A DNA stretch of 64,000 nt from NCBI GenBank assembly GCA_025642075.2, contig JAODUO010001329.1:38501-102500 (forward strand), written 5' to 3'. Shown in pieces: positions 1-12,769 of this stretch (position 1 is the stretch's first letter; every line of letters starts with the position of its first letter). Source of the stretch: Ridgeia piscesae (Eukaryota; Annelida; Polychaeta; Sabellida; Siboglinidae). The notes beneath the pieces are model-generated. The model searched no databases and was not told where the DNA came from. It saw only the letters and a program-made list of their open reading frames with translations. The position numbers and the translations under genes were made by a program.

Positions 1-3000
1 GTCTTGAGTATACCCCAGTACACACACCCTGTCTTGAGTATACCCCAGTACACACACCCTGTCTTGAGTATACCCCAGTACAAACACCCTGTCTTGAGTA
101 TACCCCAGTACACACACCCTGTCTTGAGTATACCCCAGTACACACACCCTGTCTTGAGTATACCCCAGTACAAACACCCGGTCTTGAGTATACCCCAGTA
201 CACACACCCTGTCTTGAGTATACCCCAGTACACACACCCTGTCTTGAGTATACCCCAGTACAAACACCCTGGTCTTGAGTATACCCCAGTACACACACCC
301 TGTCTTGAGTATACCCCAGTACACACACCCTGTCTTGAGTATACCCCAGTACACACACCCTGTCTTGAGTATACCCCAGTACACACACCCTGTCTTGAGT
401 ATACCCCAGTACAAACACCCGGTCTTGAGTATACCCCAGTACAAACACCCGGTCTTGAGTATACCCCAGTACACACACCCTGTCTTGAGTATACCCCAGT
501 ACACACACCCTGTCTTGAGTATACCCCAGTACACACACCCTGTCTTGAGTATACCCCAGTACAAACACCCGGTCTTGAGTATACCCCAGTACAAACACCC
601 GGTCTTGAGTATACCCCAGTACACACACCCTGTCTTGAGTATACCCCAGTACACACACCCTGTCTTGAGTATACCCCAGTACAAACACCCGGTCTTGAGT
701 ATACCCCAGTACAAACACCCGGTCTTGAGTATACCCCAGTACACACACCCTGTCTTGAGTATACCCCAGTACACACACCCTGTCTTGAGTATACCCCAGT
801 ACACACACCTGTCTTGAGTATACCCCAGTACACACACCCTGTCTTGAGTATACCCCAGTACACACACCATGTCTTGAGTATACCCCAGTACACACACCCT
901 GTCTTGAGTATACCCCAGTACACAAAGCCTGTCTTGGGTATACCCCAGTACACACACCCTGTCTTGAGTATACCCCAGTACACACACCCTGTCTTGAGTA
1001 TACCCCAGTACACACACCCTGTCTTGAGTATACCCCAGTACACACACACTGTATTGAGTATAGCCCAGTACATACATCATGTCTTGAGTATACCCCAGTA
1101 CATACATCATGTCTTGAGTATACCCCAGTACACACACACTGTATTGAGTACACCCCAGTACACACACCATGTCTTGAGTACACCCCAGTACACACACACA
1201 CTGTATTGAGTACACCCCAGTACACACACCCTGTCTTGAGTATACCCCAGTACACACACACTGTATTGAGTACACCCCAGTACACACACCCTGTCTTGAG
1301 TATACCCCAGTACACACACCTGTCTTGAGTATACCCCAGTACACACACACTGTATTGAGTATACCCCAGTACACACACACTGTATTGAGTACACCCCAGT
1401 ACACACACTGTATTGAGTATACCCCAGTACATATATCATGTCTTGAGTATACCCCAGTACACACACCATGTCTTGAGTATACCCCAGTACACACACCATG
1501 TCTTGAGTATACCCCAGTACATACACCATGTCTTGAGTATACCCCAGTACACACACACTGTATTGAGTATACCCCAGTACATACATCATGTCTTGAGTAC
1601 ACCCCAGTACACACACCCTGTCTTGAGTATACCCCAGTACACACACCATGTCTTGAGTATACCCCAGTACACACACACTGTATTGAGTATACCCCAGTAC
1701 ACACACACTGTATTGAGTACACCCCAGTACACACACACTGTATTGAGTATACCCCAGTACATACATCATGTCTTGAGTATACCCCAGTACACACACCAAG
1801 TCTTGAGTATACCCCAGTACACACACCCTGTCTTGAGTATACCCCAGTACACACACCATGTCTTGAGTATACCCCAGTACACACACCATGTCTTGAGTAC
1901 ACCCCAGTACACACACCATGTCTTGAGTATACCCCAGTACACACACACTGTATTGAGTATACCCCAGTACACACACACTGTATTGAGTACACCCCAGTAC
2001 ACACACACTGTATTGAGTATACCCCAGTACACACACACTGTATTGAGTACACCCCAGTACACACACACTGTATTGAGTATACCCCAGTACATACATCATG
2101 TCTTGAGTATACCCCAGTACACACACCATGTCTTGAGTATACCCCAGTACACACACCCTGTCTTGAGTATACCCCAGTACACACACCATGTCTTGAGTAT
2201 ACCCCAGTACACACACCCTGTCTTGAGTACACCCCAGTACACACACCATGTCTTGAGTATACCCCAGTACACACACACTGTATTGAGTATACCCCAGTAC
2301 ACACACACTGTATTGAGTACACCCCAGTACACACACACTGTATTGAGTATACCCCAGTACACACACACTGTATTGAGTATACCCCAGTACACACACACTG
2401 TATTGAGTACACCCCAGTACACACACACTGTATTGAGTATACCCCAGTACATACATCATGTCTTGAGTATACCCCAGTACACACACCATGTCTTGAGTAT
2501 ACCCCAGTACACACACCCTGTCTTGAGTATACCCCAGTACACACACCATGTCTTGAGTATACCCCAGTACACACACCCTGTCTTGAGTACACCCCAGTTA
2601 CACCACCTCTTGAGTAACCCCTACACACACACTGTATTGAGTATACCCCAGTACACACACACTGTATTGAGTGACACCCCAGTACACACACACTGTATTG
2701 AGTATACCCCAGTACACACACACTGCATTGAGTATACCCCAGTACACACACACTGTATTGAGTACACCCCAGTACACACACTGTATTGAGTATACCCCAG
2801 TACATACATCATGTCTTGAGTATACCCCAGTACACACACCCTGTCTTGAGTATACCCCAGTACACACACCATGTCTTGAGTATACCCCAGTACACACACC
2901 ATGTCTTGAGTATACCCCAGTACACACACACTGTATTGAGTAACCCCAGTACACACACCATGTCCCTTTAGTATACCCCAGTACACACACATGTCTTGAG

Positions 3001-3410
3001 TCACCCAGTACACACATCATGTCTTGAGTATACCCCAGTACACACACCATGTCTTGAGTATACCCCAGTACACACAACATGTCTTGAGTATACCCCAGTA
3101 CACACACCATGTCTTGAGTATACCCCAGTACACACACCATGTCTTGAGTATACCCCAGTACACACACCATGTCTTGAGTATACCCCAGTACACACACCAT
3201 GTCTTGAGTATACCCCAGTACACATACACACTGTATTGAGTATACGCCAGTACACATACACACTGTATTGAGTACACCCCAGTACACACACCCTGTCTTG
3301 AGTATACCCCAGTACACAAAGCCTGTCTTGAGTATACCCCAGTACACACACCATGTCTTGAGTACACCCCAGTACATACATCATGTCTTGAGTACACCCC
3401 ATATACACAC
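1..3410. repeat. 30-bp minisatellite array, about 113 copies
   Basis: The unit begins gtcttgagtataccccagta and is 30 bp long. Variants differ at a few positions (gtcttg/gtattg, tatacc/tacacc, cacaccct/cacaccat/caaacaccc). The array is already running at base 1, so its left end is outside the window. From about 2590 it decays, with indels and units of altered length, and it ends near 3410. Because 30 is divisible by 3 and the unit has few stops, long open frames of several hundred codons occur on both strands. They encode only 10-residue repeats and I read them as an artefact. The array may lie in an upstream intron of the SLC7 gene. Confidence 0.97.
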
Positions 3411-4204
3411 CTTGCCCTGAAGTTACCCCAGTTGACACCCCCTTGCCCAACCATAGGGCACTAACACTGCACAAAGATGGTGACAATGACACTGGCACCC
3501 AGCACAGAAGCACTGTCATGCAGGCAGTGACAGCCCCATGAGTAGAGACCTTTGTTGTCACCTGAGTCCAGGTGTGACACAACTCCCTGTGTCACACACA
3601 AGTAATCAGCCATCTGGGAGCTGTCCCAGAGTGAGCCCTCTCTAACAATCTCCCCCAGTGAGTCTCTTTGTCCCCCCTTTGTCCCTGAGCCATTGATGTG
3701 AGGCCAGCTGGTGCAGGTTGGGGCTGTCATTGTGTCTGGTGGTGACAGGTGTGACAGGGGACACAGACTGTTGTCACAGGACCAGGTTGTCTTGGTCCTG
3801 TAACAGGGAGCTCAGGGAGTGGACTGAGGTCTGTGGCTGTTTCTCACAAGGTGGTTAAAATCTCACAGATTGTGTCTGTCCAAAATGTCCTCTGACATAA
3901 TGAAGCCAATTAATAAATTTGTGCAAGGTGTCTACACATGTTTAGCATGTTTTAATGTCTATTGGTCAACGTCTTCTGTACATTTTCGTCTTCTGAAGAA
4001 ATTGGATTTGCCCATGTATGTCTACTCCAAAATAATCTTTTTACATTTCTTGTATAAAAAAAATGGTATGGTTCAGATTTTTGTAAGTCGACAGAAATGC
4101 CCTGATACAATCCATGGCATGTACGAACATGATAATACATTAATACTAGAAGTTATTCATCAGTGAAATTTGCAGTGGTATCAATTATATTTCAAACTAC
4201 ACAG
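3411..4204. other. Non-repetitive stretch, nothing recognised
   Basis: Mixed sequence with TGACA/TGTCA-rich patches up to about 3860, then AT-richer DNA. Short open frames on both strands lack recognisable motifs and show no splice-supported structure. Confidence 0.6.
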
Positions 4205-4545
4205 AAACCTACGGCAGTGCACTAAGGCCACTAACACACATCAAAAACCCAGCAACAGTGCACTAAGTCACATCAAAAACACCGGCAGTGCAATAAATCA
4301 CATAAAAACACTGCGGCAGTGCACTAACTCACATAAAACCTCTATGCACACTGCACTAACACATTAAAACCCTTCAACAGTGCATAACACACTCAAAACC
4401 CCAGCAGTGCAGCACTAACATAAAAAAACTTGCGAAAGTGCACTAACTCATAAAAAACCTGTCATAGTGTACCAACTCACATAAATCCTGTGTACAGTGC
4501 ACTAACTCATAAACACCCAGGGACAGTGCACTACTAGCACTGGTA
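4205..4545. repeat. Degenerate tandem repeat, about 30-35 bp period
   Basis: Around ten diverged units share the core cagtgcactaactcacataa with variable spacers. Divergence between neighbours is high, so this is an older array than the others in the window. Confidence 0.8.
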
Positions 4546-5675
4546 TCAAAAACGGTGACAAATCGGTGACATTTGCCCTAGCACTAACATCAAAGAGAAA
4601 AATTATCAGTGAGAAATCAAACCCTGCATTTTTTAGGCTTTGGAAGTGATGTTGTCACACAGATTGACAAGGTGTCACACCACACAGATGTCATGGACTG
4701 TGACAGGACTTGCTGTGCCAAATGTCACCATAGACAGAGGTGTGACTGGAGGCCACCTGGACATCCATTCTGATGGTCACTTCACAAGAAACAGTGAATG
4801 ACCAATTAGAGTGAGATACTAATGTGATGTAACTGGGATAAATGAATTACTAAGATGACACAACTGTGTGGACACAACAGCTGTTGAGATGACAACAGGT
4901 GACAGCAAGCTGTGTGTAGTGTGTGGATGATATCTTGTCATGCACTACCAAATGACACACTTGAGTAGTGGCTACACTACTCAAGAGCCAACACCACACT
5001 CCAACACTCCACACTCCAACACCCTCCATTTCAAGTCTTACTTATCAGTTACCAATATCTGTTGTGTTTTCAAGCAAACGTTTGTTTCATACACCAGATC
5101 TAGCCAACTGTACCTTGGGACCGTTTAAATGAGATAAAGAGCTCTTACGGAAAACTCATCTTTAAACAAAATATGTTGTTAAATTAAAGGATTTTTACCA
5201 AAACGCGGATATTCATTGCCATATTATAGAGGACACTATTTCTATGACACACCAGAGATAATGTTCCGCTACGTCGTGGTGTTGACAGTTTTCAACTATT
5301 CAAGATCACTGTCAAGGATCGAAATTGATTTTAAAGAGCAAAATCTGGTTTAAGAGCTCTTAACAACGTTAGTGAAGTCAGTGTCAGTGTCAGTGTGAGA
5401 CAGGTCCACCCATGAAGTGCATAAGGCAGCCTCTGAGTTATGGAATCTCCATGTGTCTGGGTCAACATACAGTATGTGTTCTGGCACGCCCCTCTTATGT
5501 AACTATAACTGTTTACAAACATATCCATGCTGCTAGAGCGGGTGCCGCAAAAGTCTATTCTGCCACCATATTGTTTTGCCATTGATTCTGCCATTTTCAT
5601 TCATGATCCGGTCCATGACAACTAGAACTACAGTTCTTTGTATACGGGTGTAACTGCTGCAACCGATACAGCCAA
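4546..5675. other. Unique non-coding stretch
   Basis: No gene, RNA or element is recognised. Rich in TGACA/TGTCA words up to about 4930. Around 5390 there is a short gtcagt repeat. Confidence 0.5.
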
Positions 5676-5905
5676 GGCTTTATGCAGGACCAAATGATTG
5701 CCAGTCACACCTGTTTTTGTGGACACATGGATGTTAACTGTTAAGGCAGTGTATAAACTTTAAATCTGTCTGATGACATTAAAACGGACTACAAACACAC
5801 ATGTGACACCATTTACTTTTGAGGCATAACTGACAATATCTATGATTTTGGAAGACCTTTTTTTACTCCTACATTTTTTTACCCGGACGGGTCTGTGCAT
5901 AAAAC
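5676..5905. mobile_element. MITE family A, copy 1
   Basis: The segment opens with ggctttatgcaggac and closes with gtctgtgcataaaac, which are imperfect inverted copies of each other. The interior (gccagtcacac, ggacacatggatgtta, a run of t before tttacccg) is shared with copies at 7695 and 26149. Length of about 230-300 bp, terminal inverted repeats and lack of coding capacity suggest a non-autonomous DNA transposon. I could not assign a superfamily or a convincing target-site duplication. Confidence 0.8.
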
Positions 5906-7694
5906 TAAGCCAATACCTCCATTTTCCATTGTTACATTTATAGGTTTTGACCTAACTGAAATGCCTACAGACAACAAAGTGGGGCCCAGTTGCATGTGGT
6001 CTCCTCTTAAGTGTAGTTCAAAACTAACTGTAAATGAGAATCGCGTGCGTGCACTATTTACCACCGAATGGTGGGTGATTCGGTCCCCAGTTCAGTTGAG
6101 ACATTTCCTATCTACGCTAAGGGTGGGTTGCTTTCATGAATTAGGAAATACAATTATTTAGGCTGGACTGTTAGCATGAGAGGCAATGGCATCCTAAAGT
6201 ACACTTATCTATTCCATAAATTATCTTGTAATAAAATAATTGCTGTTTGTTTGTAGACCCTCAGTTTTTGCATGCATCTAGCTGGGATTTTGTATGTGTT
6301 TCAGAAGCCCCATTGGGATGGTTTGTAGATTTATACTTTTTCCAAATAAAATATTCGGGGGCTTGGATAACATGGGTACAATATTTCAAAAGCTGTACAG
6401 TTCGTACGGCTCCAGCTGAGGAATTTCAAGTTTTTCTATATCATTGTAAAGATAATTTACCATCCACAGAAGCATAAGTGGATGTATACAGATTTTGTAC
6501 ATACTTGTTTAAATTGTAAAATTGCGTTTCAGCATCGTGAACGTGTAACTGCACAAAAAGTTACAACTGGTGTCAACTTTTTGTTGTGTCATGCCCAGAT
6601 TTTGTGGTCAAGCCTCATTAGCCATATCTGGGACACTGAAACAATGTTATTTTTCAGTATCAATGCCAAGTTTGCTTTAACAACTAGGTCAATGACTAGT
6701 TACAATTTATCATTGCAGGTAGGCTGGAAACATCTTGGTTGTGTTTGGTTTTTTTCAGTGTTCATAATTAGATTTCAGCGCAGCTAGTTTGAGGTTTGGT
6801 CACATTCCAGTGCACAAGATTGTGGAAGCATTTCCAGGGGTGTAATTACTACTAATTAGTGGGTATCACTGGCTTAGATCTGGTGTTATATGGACAGCTT
6901 CCTTTTAAAAGTTAAAGCTTAACTCCAGTTTGTTGTGTCTTGCTGTTTGCTCTGATCTATTTCTGAGACACGCTGAAACAATGTAACTGGGACCAAGAGA
7001 TTTAATCTGAGTTACAGGGAAATCTTACCCAACGATGACATAATGATGTGGTAATACCAATTAAAGGCAGCCCTTTCAAATACCTAATGTAACTGTGCAC
7101 AACGTCTGAATATGATTGGATACTGTAGCAGGTCTATAGATGTCCACAAATACCAATTTATGGCATGAATCTCTAACATTGTTAGCTTATAATACGATTA
7201 CTTAAGCTAACACAACATTACGTCGTATTACACTAGTTTTCCGTGCCTCATTTTGATTCAGTTCTGTAATGTTATAGCTTTACATTACTTGGAGTATAAT
7301 GATGCATGTGCTTTCTGTGGTGCGAATCTCCACAGTTAAAGCATAATTATAATTGGTAGAAGTCAGTCACCTTGCTCTGCTTACATGTTTCTTGTGATAG
7401 TCTTGTGAGAACAACCGCGCTCAGATTGGTTATTGTCTTACATGCGTAAACCAACATACACATGCATTTCCCAACGGAACTGACACATTCACTTTTGTGC
7501 AGTCTGGGTTATTGTTTTTTAATAGCCATTTCACAATTTTAATTCATCTGGTACACTTGACAAAGTGAGTTTTGTCGATCACCGCAACTGACTTAAGCGA
7601 GGAAAAACACATTAGCACTGATCAAAAGAACCAATTCAGTTAGTCCCAATTAGCCATAGATCCAACTTAACGTAATCCGATGTAGACATAGTCA
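5906..7694. other. Unique AT-rich non-coding stretch
   Basis: No protein motif, tRNA or repeat array is seen. The short open frames here have no homology signal I recognise. Confidence 0.5.
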
Positions 7695-7958
7695 GGGCTT
7701 TATGCAGGACAACAATTTTGCCAGTCACACTAATTTTTATGGACATATTAGCCAGTTGAGATGTGTACGTTTATGACCTTAAATGAACTACAAACATACA
7801 TGACACCCATTTTCTAGACCTGCATAACTGACAATGTCTGTTTTGAAGACGTCTCATATTTTTACCCATCCACCACCAACCAGTCCAGTGATATTTCTAC
7901 CCGTCTATGACAAGTTTTACCCATCCAAATGACAGGCGGGCGGGTCTCTGCATAAAGC
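7695..7958. mobile_element. MITE family A, copy 2
   Basis: Starts with gggctttatgcaggac and ends with gtctctgcataaagc, the clearest inverted pair of the family. Internally it keeps gccagtcacac, ggacatatta and the tail of tacccatcca repeats found in copy 3. Confidence 0.85.
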
Positions 7959-8740
7959 AGTGCTGCACAGCATTTGTGGACAACACATTACAGTTCAACC
8001 AGTCCTCAGAATTCAGTCTGAGTTTAGCGAAGATCCAGTTTCATCCAACACAGACGAGTGTGAGTTATGTGAAGGCTATTTGTCAAATACATATATATGC
8101 TCATTGTACTGGTTGACAGACTACAACTAGAGAGTGACAAGAACATGTCAAGTCAGGGCCACTGACTGTCACCTGTGCTGTGACAGTAATGACCTAAGTG
8201 TGTATTATTCTGGTTTACCCAGTAACTTGTAGGCCAAGAGTTACATGGTTCAAGCATTCTGCAGTTCTACAGAGTCCGCAGCAGTAGAAATCTGTAAAAA
8301 ATAGTGATGTGCAATCATTTACAAATATTTCATATCTTAAACTGGGCTGGCACAAATCAATTAGAATAGGTTTCTATTAAGTCTGTGGAGGGCTACAAAT
8401 ATGGGACAGCAGTAGGTCCAGATATGTTTCCCCATCCTCAGTGGTGTGGTGTTAGTGGTGTTGTATTTGTGGTGTTAGATCTGTCTACCTTTAGAATGCA
8501 GGTGTGAAATACCTGCAGGAGACAGACAGACAGACAGACATGTTAAGTGGGTGAGCACAGACCTGCAGAGATTAGTCTCATTAGTGGCCCAGGGCAATTA
8601 GTGAGTCCCAGAGGACAGCTGAGTATGTAGAGGCATGCCCAGTGCCCAGTGCCCAGTGCCCACCCCCAGACACTGGACTGGGCTGTCAATAAAGCTCTGT
8701 AAACTTCCACATTTCACCATTAATTATGTACCTGTGTCAT
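7959..8740. other. Unique stretch with small simple repeats
   Basis: Contains a short (gaca)n run near 8521-8540 and four tandem copies of cccagtg near 8639-8662. No gene is recognised. Confidence 0.5.
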
Positions 8741-8866
8741 GGTCTTCAGCTGATGTGGCATAGACACATGGTCCTCAGCTAATGTGGCATGGTCCTCAGC
8801 TGATGTGGCATTGGTCCTCAGCTGATGTGGCATTGGTCCTCAGCTGATGTGGCATGGTCCTCATTC
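8741..8866. repeat. Short tandem repeat of about 21 bp, five to six copies
   Basis: Repeats of ggtcctcagctgatgtggca with one- or two-base length changes between copies. Confidence 0.85.
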
Positions 8867-9115
8867 TGGCCATAAATACTGTTTCACTTCTGGAAGACCC
8901 AAACTGGAGTTGTACAGGAGGCCAGACTATGTTGCTTAAGTCTGAGGCAGGGTTTGTAATTTGAATGCCCGTGAAACTGTGAAATGGTAAAGAAAACGTT
9001 GGAATGAACACATGGTACAGGAAACATTCACTCCCGCACACCTCACACAGCCAGCACTACTGATTCCACGGACAGAACAAGCAGCCTGTGTTTAAGATGG
9101 TGTTCATTACATAGC
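8867..9115. other. Unique spacer between two arrays
   Basis: No feature recognised. Confidence 0.5.
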
Positions 9116-10392
9116 GACAGTAGTGAGGCAGTGTTCTTGAAGATAACAGTAGTGACGCAGTGTTCTTGAAGCTTGCAGTAGTGAGGCAGTGTTCTTGAAG
9201 CTAACAGTAGTGAGGCAGTGTTCTTGAAGCTAACAGTAGTGAGGCAGTGTTCTTGAAGATAACAGTGGTGAGGCAGTGTTCTTGAAGCTAACAGTAGTGA
9301 GGCAGTGTTCTTGAAGCTAACAGTAGTGAGGCAGTGTTCTTGAAGCTAACAGTAGTGAGGCAGTGTTCTTGAAGATAACAGTAGTGAGGCAGTGTTCTTG
9401 AAGATAACAGTAGTGAGGCAGTGTTCTTGAAGCTAACAGTAGTGAGGCAGTGTTCTTGAAGATAACAGTGGTGAGGCAGTGTTCTTGAAGCTAACAGTGG
9501 TGAGGCAGTGTTCTTGAAGCTAACAGTAGCGAGGCAGTGTTCTTGAAGATAACAGTAGTGAGGCAGTGTTCTTGAAGCTAACAGTAGCGAGGCAGTGTTC
9601 TTGAAGCTAACAGTAGTGAGGCAGTGTTCTTGAAGCTAACAGTAGTGAGGCAGTGTTCTTGAAGCTAACAGTAGCGAGGCAGTGTTCTTGAAGCTAACAG
9701 TAGTGAGGCAGTGTTCTTGAAGCTAACAGTAGTGAGGCAGTGTTCTTGAAGCTAACAGTAGTGAGGCAGTGTTCTTGAAGCTAACAGTAGTGAGGCAGTG
9801 TTCTTGAAGATAACAGTAGTGAGGCAGTGTTCTTGAAGCTAACAGTAGTGAGGCAGTGTTCTTGAAGCTAACAGTAGTGAGGCAGTGTTCTTGAAGCTAA
9901 CAGTAGTGACACAGTGTTCTTGAAGATAACAGTAGTGAGGCAGTGTTCTTGAAGATAACAGTAGTGAGGCAGTGTTCTTGAAGATAACAGTAGTGAGGCA
10001 GTGTTCTTGAAGATAACAGTAGTGACGCAGTGTTCTTGAAGCTTGCAGTAGTGAGGCAGTGTTCTTGAAGCTAACAGTAGTGTCGCAGTGTTCTTGAAGC
10101 TAACAGTAGTGAGGCAGTGTTCTTGAAGATAACAGTAGTGAGGCAGTGTTCTTGAAGTACGTAACAGAAAAGTGTAGGCAGTGTTCTTGAAGATAACAGT
10201 AGTGAGGCAGTGTTCTTGAAGATAACAGTAGTGAGGCAGTGTTCTTGAAGATAACAGTAGTGAGGCAGTGTTCTTGAAGATAACAGTAGTGAGGCAGTGT
10301 TCTTGAAGATAACAGTAGTGAGGCAGTGTTCTTGAAGCTAACAGTAGTGAGGCAGTGTTCTTGAAGCTAACAGTAGTGAGGCAGTGTTCTTG
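9116..10392. repeat. 29-bp minisatellite array, about 44 copies
   Basis: Core agtagtgaggcagtgttctt followed by gaagctaac or gaagataac. The two unit types (gctaac, gataac) occur in runs, and the gataac type dominates the right end. One disrupted unit lies near 10158-10180. Single-base variants such as gtgacgcag and gtagcgagg recur at distant positions, which suggests block duplication. Confidence 0.96.
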
Positions 10393-11237
10393 GTCATGAA
10401 TAAGTCACTGGACCTGTCCACCACAACAGATGTGTCTGTTTATGTTAGTGCGTACAGCACGTGCTGTGCACAGTACGCTGCACATGTGTGCTTGTGTACG
10501 GGTGCATGCTTGTGTACGCATGCTAGAAATGTGTTTTGTTGCTCTGCTGCTGGAAGCTGATCCGTGGCTACTTGTAGCTGTCAGTGTGTTCTCACAGGCG
10601 CAGACAGATGATAAATGTGCACTCTACCAGCAGTAAACAGTAATAAATGCGTTGTGCTATCGTATCATCGATTATTTCTTAATGCCAGTGCAGATTAGAT
10701 GTGTGGCTAAGCGTGAACATTTTCACATTACGTCAAACACACATCTAGTACAAACACACGTCTAGTACAAGCACACATCTAGTACAAATGTTGAAAACAA
10801 TGCTTTCTCTTTGCTGTGATTTAAAAAGAATTGAGAGGAATGTTGAATGATTTTGGTCAGTGATCTTTCAATCATGGTTAGCTTTTACCAGCAGGGGGTA
10901 ATTGACCTCAAATCTCCCCCACCTCTTCCCCTCTGGTGACTGGTATCACCCCCATACTGGTGGGAGAGGGCAGTGTCATAAACAACCAGTAATGATCTCT
11001 TCCACCTTGCCTGACCCCAGGGCACACTCAGGGTGGCTCCTTGTAACTGAACTAGTCAATGACACAGTTCTCTATAATTAATGACTGTTTACCAAGAACT
11101 GCAGGTAAGACTAGTGTGTAAGTCACGTGTAAAATTAATCCAATACAAAATCATTACTAGGTGCTGCAGAATTTATTAATGGAACGTGATATATCTAAAG
11201 ATCCATTCTGTGTGGTTTTGTCCACATTTATCACAAA
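10393..11237. other. Unique stretch, nothing recognised
   Basis: Three short copies of cacatctagtacaa occur near 10738-10790. No exon of the transporter gene was found here. Confidence 0.5.
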
Positions 11238-12112
11238 CAGTAGGCCTGTGGAGCCCTACCTTCAATAGGCCTGTCTCTATCATAGATGTGGCCGTACCTT
11301 CAGTAGGCCTGTCTCTATCATAGATTGGCCTACCTTCAGTAGGCCTGTCTCTATCATAGATATGGCCCTACCTTCAATAGGCCTGTCTCTATCATAGATG
11401 TGGCCGTACCTTCAGTAGGCCTGTCTCTATCATAGACTTGGCCCTACCTTCAGTAGGCCTGTCTCTATCATAGACTTGGCCCTACCTTCAGTAGGCCTGT
11501 CTCTATCATAGACTTGGCCCTACCTTCAGTAGGCCTGTCTCTATCATAGACTTGGCCCTACCTTCAGTAGCCTGTCTCTATCATAGACTTGGCCCTACCT
11601 TCAGTAGGCCTGTCTCTATCACGGACGTGGCCCTACCTTCAGTAGGCCTGTCTCTATCACGGACGTGGCCCTACCTTCAGTAGGCCTGTCTCTATCATAG
11701 ACTTGGCCCTACCTTCAGTAGTGTCTCTATCATAGACTTGGCCCTACCTTCAGTAGGCCTGTCTCTATCACGGACGTGGCCCTACCTTCAGTAGGCCTGT
11801 CTCTATCATGACTGGCCCTACCTCAGTAGTGTCTCTATCATAGACTTGGCCCTACCTTCAGTAGGCCTGTCTCTATCACGGACGTGGCCCTACCTTCAGT
11901 AGGCCTGTCTCTATCATAGACTTGGCCCTACCTTCAGTAGGCCTGTCTCTATCACGGACGTGGCCCTACCTTCAGTAGGCCTGTCTCTGTCATGGATTGG
12001 CCCAACCTTCAGTAGGCCTGTCTCTATCACGGACATGGCCCTACCTTCAGTAGGCCTGTCTTTGTCATGGATGTAGCCCTACCCTCAATAGGCCTGTCTC
12101 TACCTGTCTCTA
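11238..12112. repeat. 38-bp minisatellite array, about 23 copies
   Basis: Core ccttcagtaggcctgtctct followed by atcatagacttggcccta or a variant with atcacggacgtgg. Several units have small deletions (near 11572, 11721 and 11808-11830). Unit types alternate in blocks. Confidence 0.95.
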
Positions 12113-12769
12113 CCACAGACGTGTCAAGACAGGGCTGTAAGGGTCAGTTCCCTGCCACCACAGTCAGAATTGTTCTGTTGCCTGTCATTATTCCTTGTGT
12201 AAACACCTACTATGTGAGAGGAACGCGTTGAGACAGAACTGTGACTTTGACATGATAAAGACAGGTTCTCCAAGAGATCACACATGTTCACAACCACACA
12301 GAAAGATTTACTCATAAGTCAGAGCCTGGAGCGTTGTTGTAAATAATTGATCTGATGATTTTACACATTGTGTCTGTGTTCTTGCTCTTGGGTTCAATTA
12401 GTGCATCTGTGGGTGTGGGTGAACAACCACAGCAGTCAGTTTGTCCATATTCCACAGAGTAATCACCAGTCACTTGGAAGTGTTACAAGTTGGTCTGTAA
12501 TTATACTATTGTGTGTTGTCCAACATGACTCGTAGACATTGTTATCATGGACACCAGAAGCTGCCTGACACTGCCCATGTTCTAAACAGACCTTGTTCTA
12601 CACTTAGATGTTCTAAACTGCACTAGTTTCACACTGATCATGTTCTATACAGGGCTTATATTTTATACACCAGCCATGTTCCACACTGGCCATGTTCTAT
12701 ACAGGCAATATTCTACTTTGTCAGTGTCCTATATTGTTCATATTTTACATTGGTCATGTTCGACACAGA
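12113..12769. other. Unique stretch, nothing recognised
   Basis: From about 12570 it contains degenerate catgttctacac words that may be the diverged left edge of the next array. Confidence 0.5.

Noticed and set aside
4..1209. 401-codon + strand open frame
   Set aside because: Pure 30-bp repeat translation. Equivalent open frames exist on the other strand and in other frames.
1..3410. CRISPR array
   Set aside because: Contiguous tandem units without unique spacers, in a eukaryotic context.
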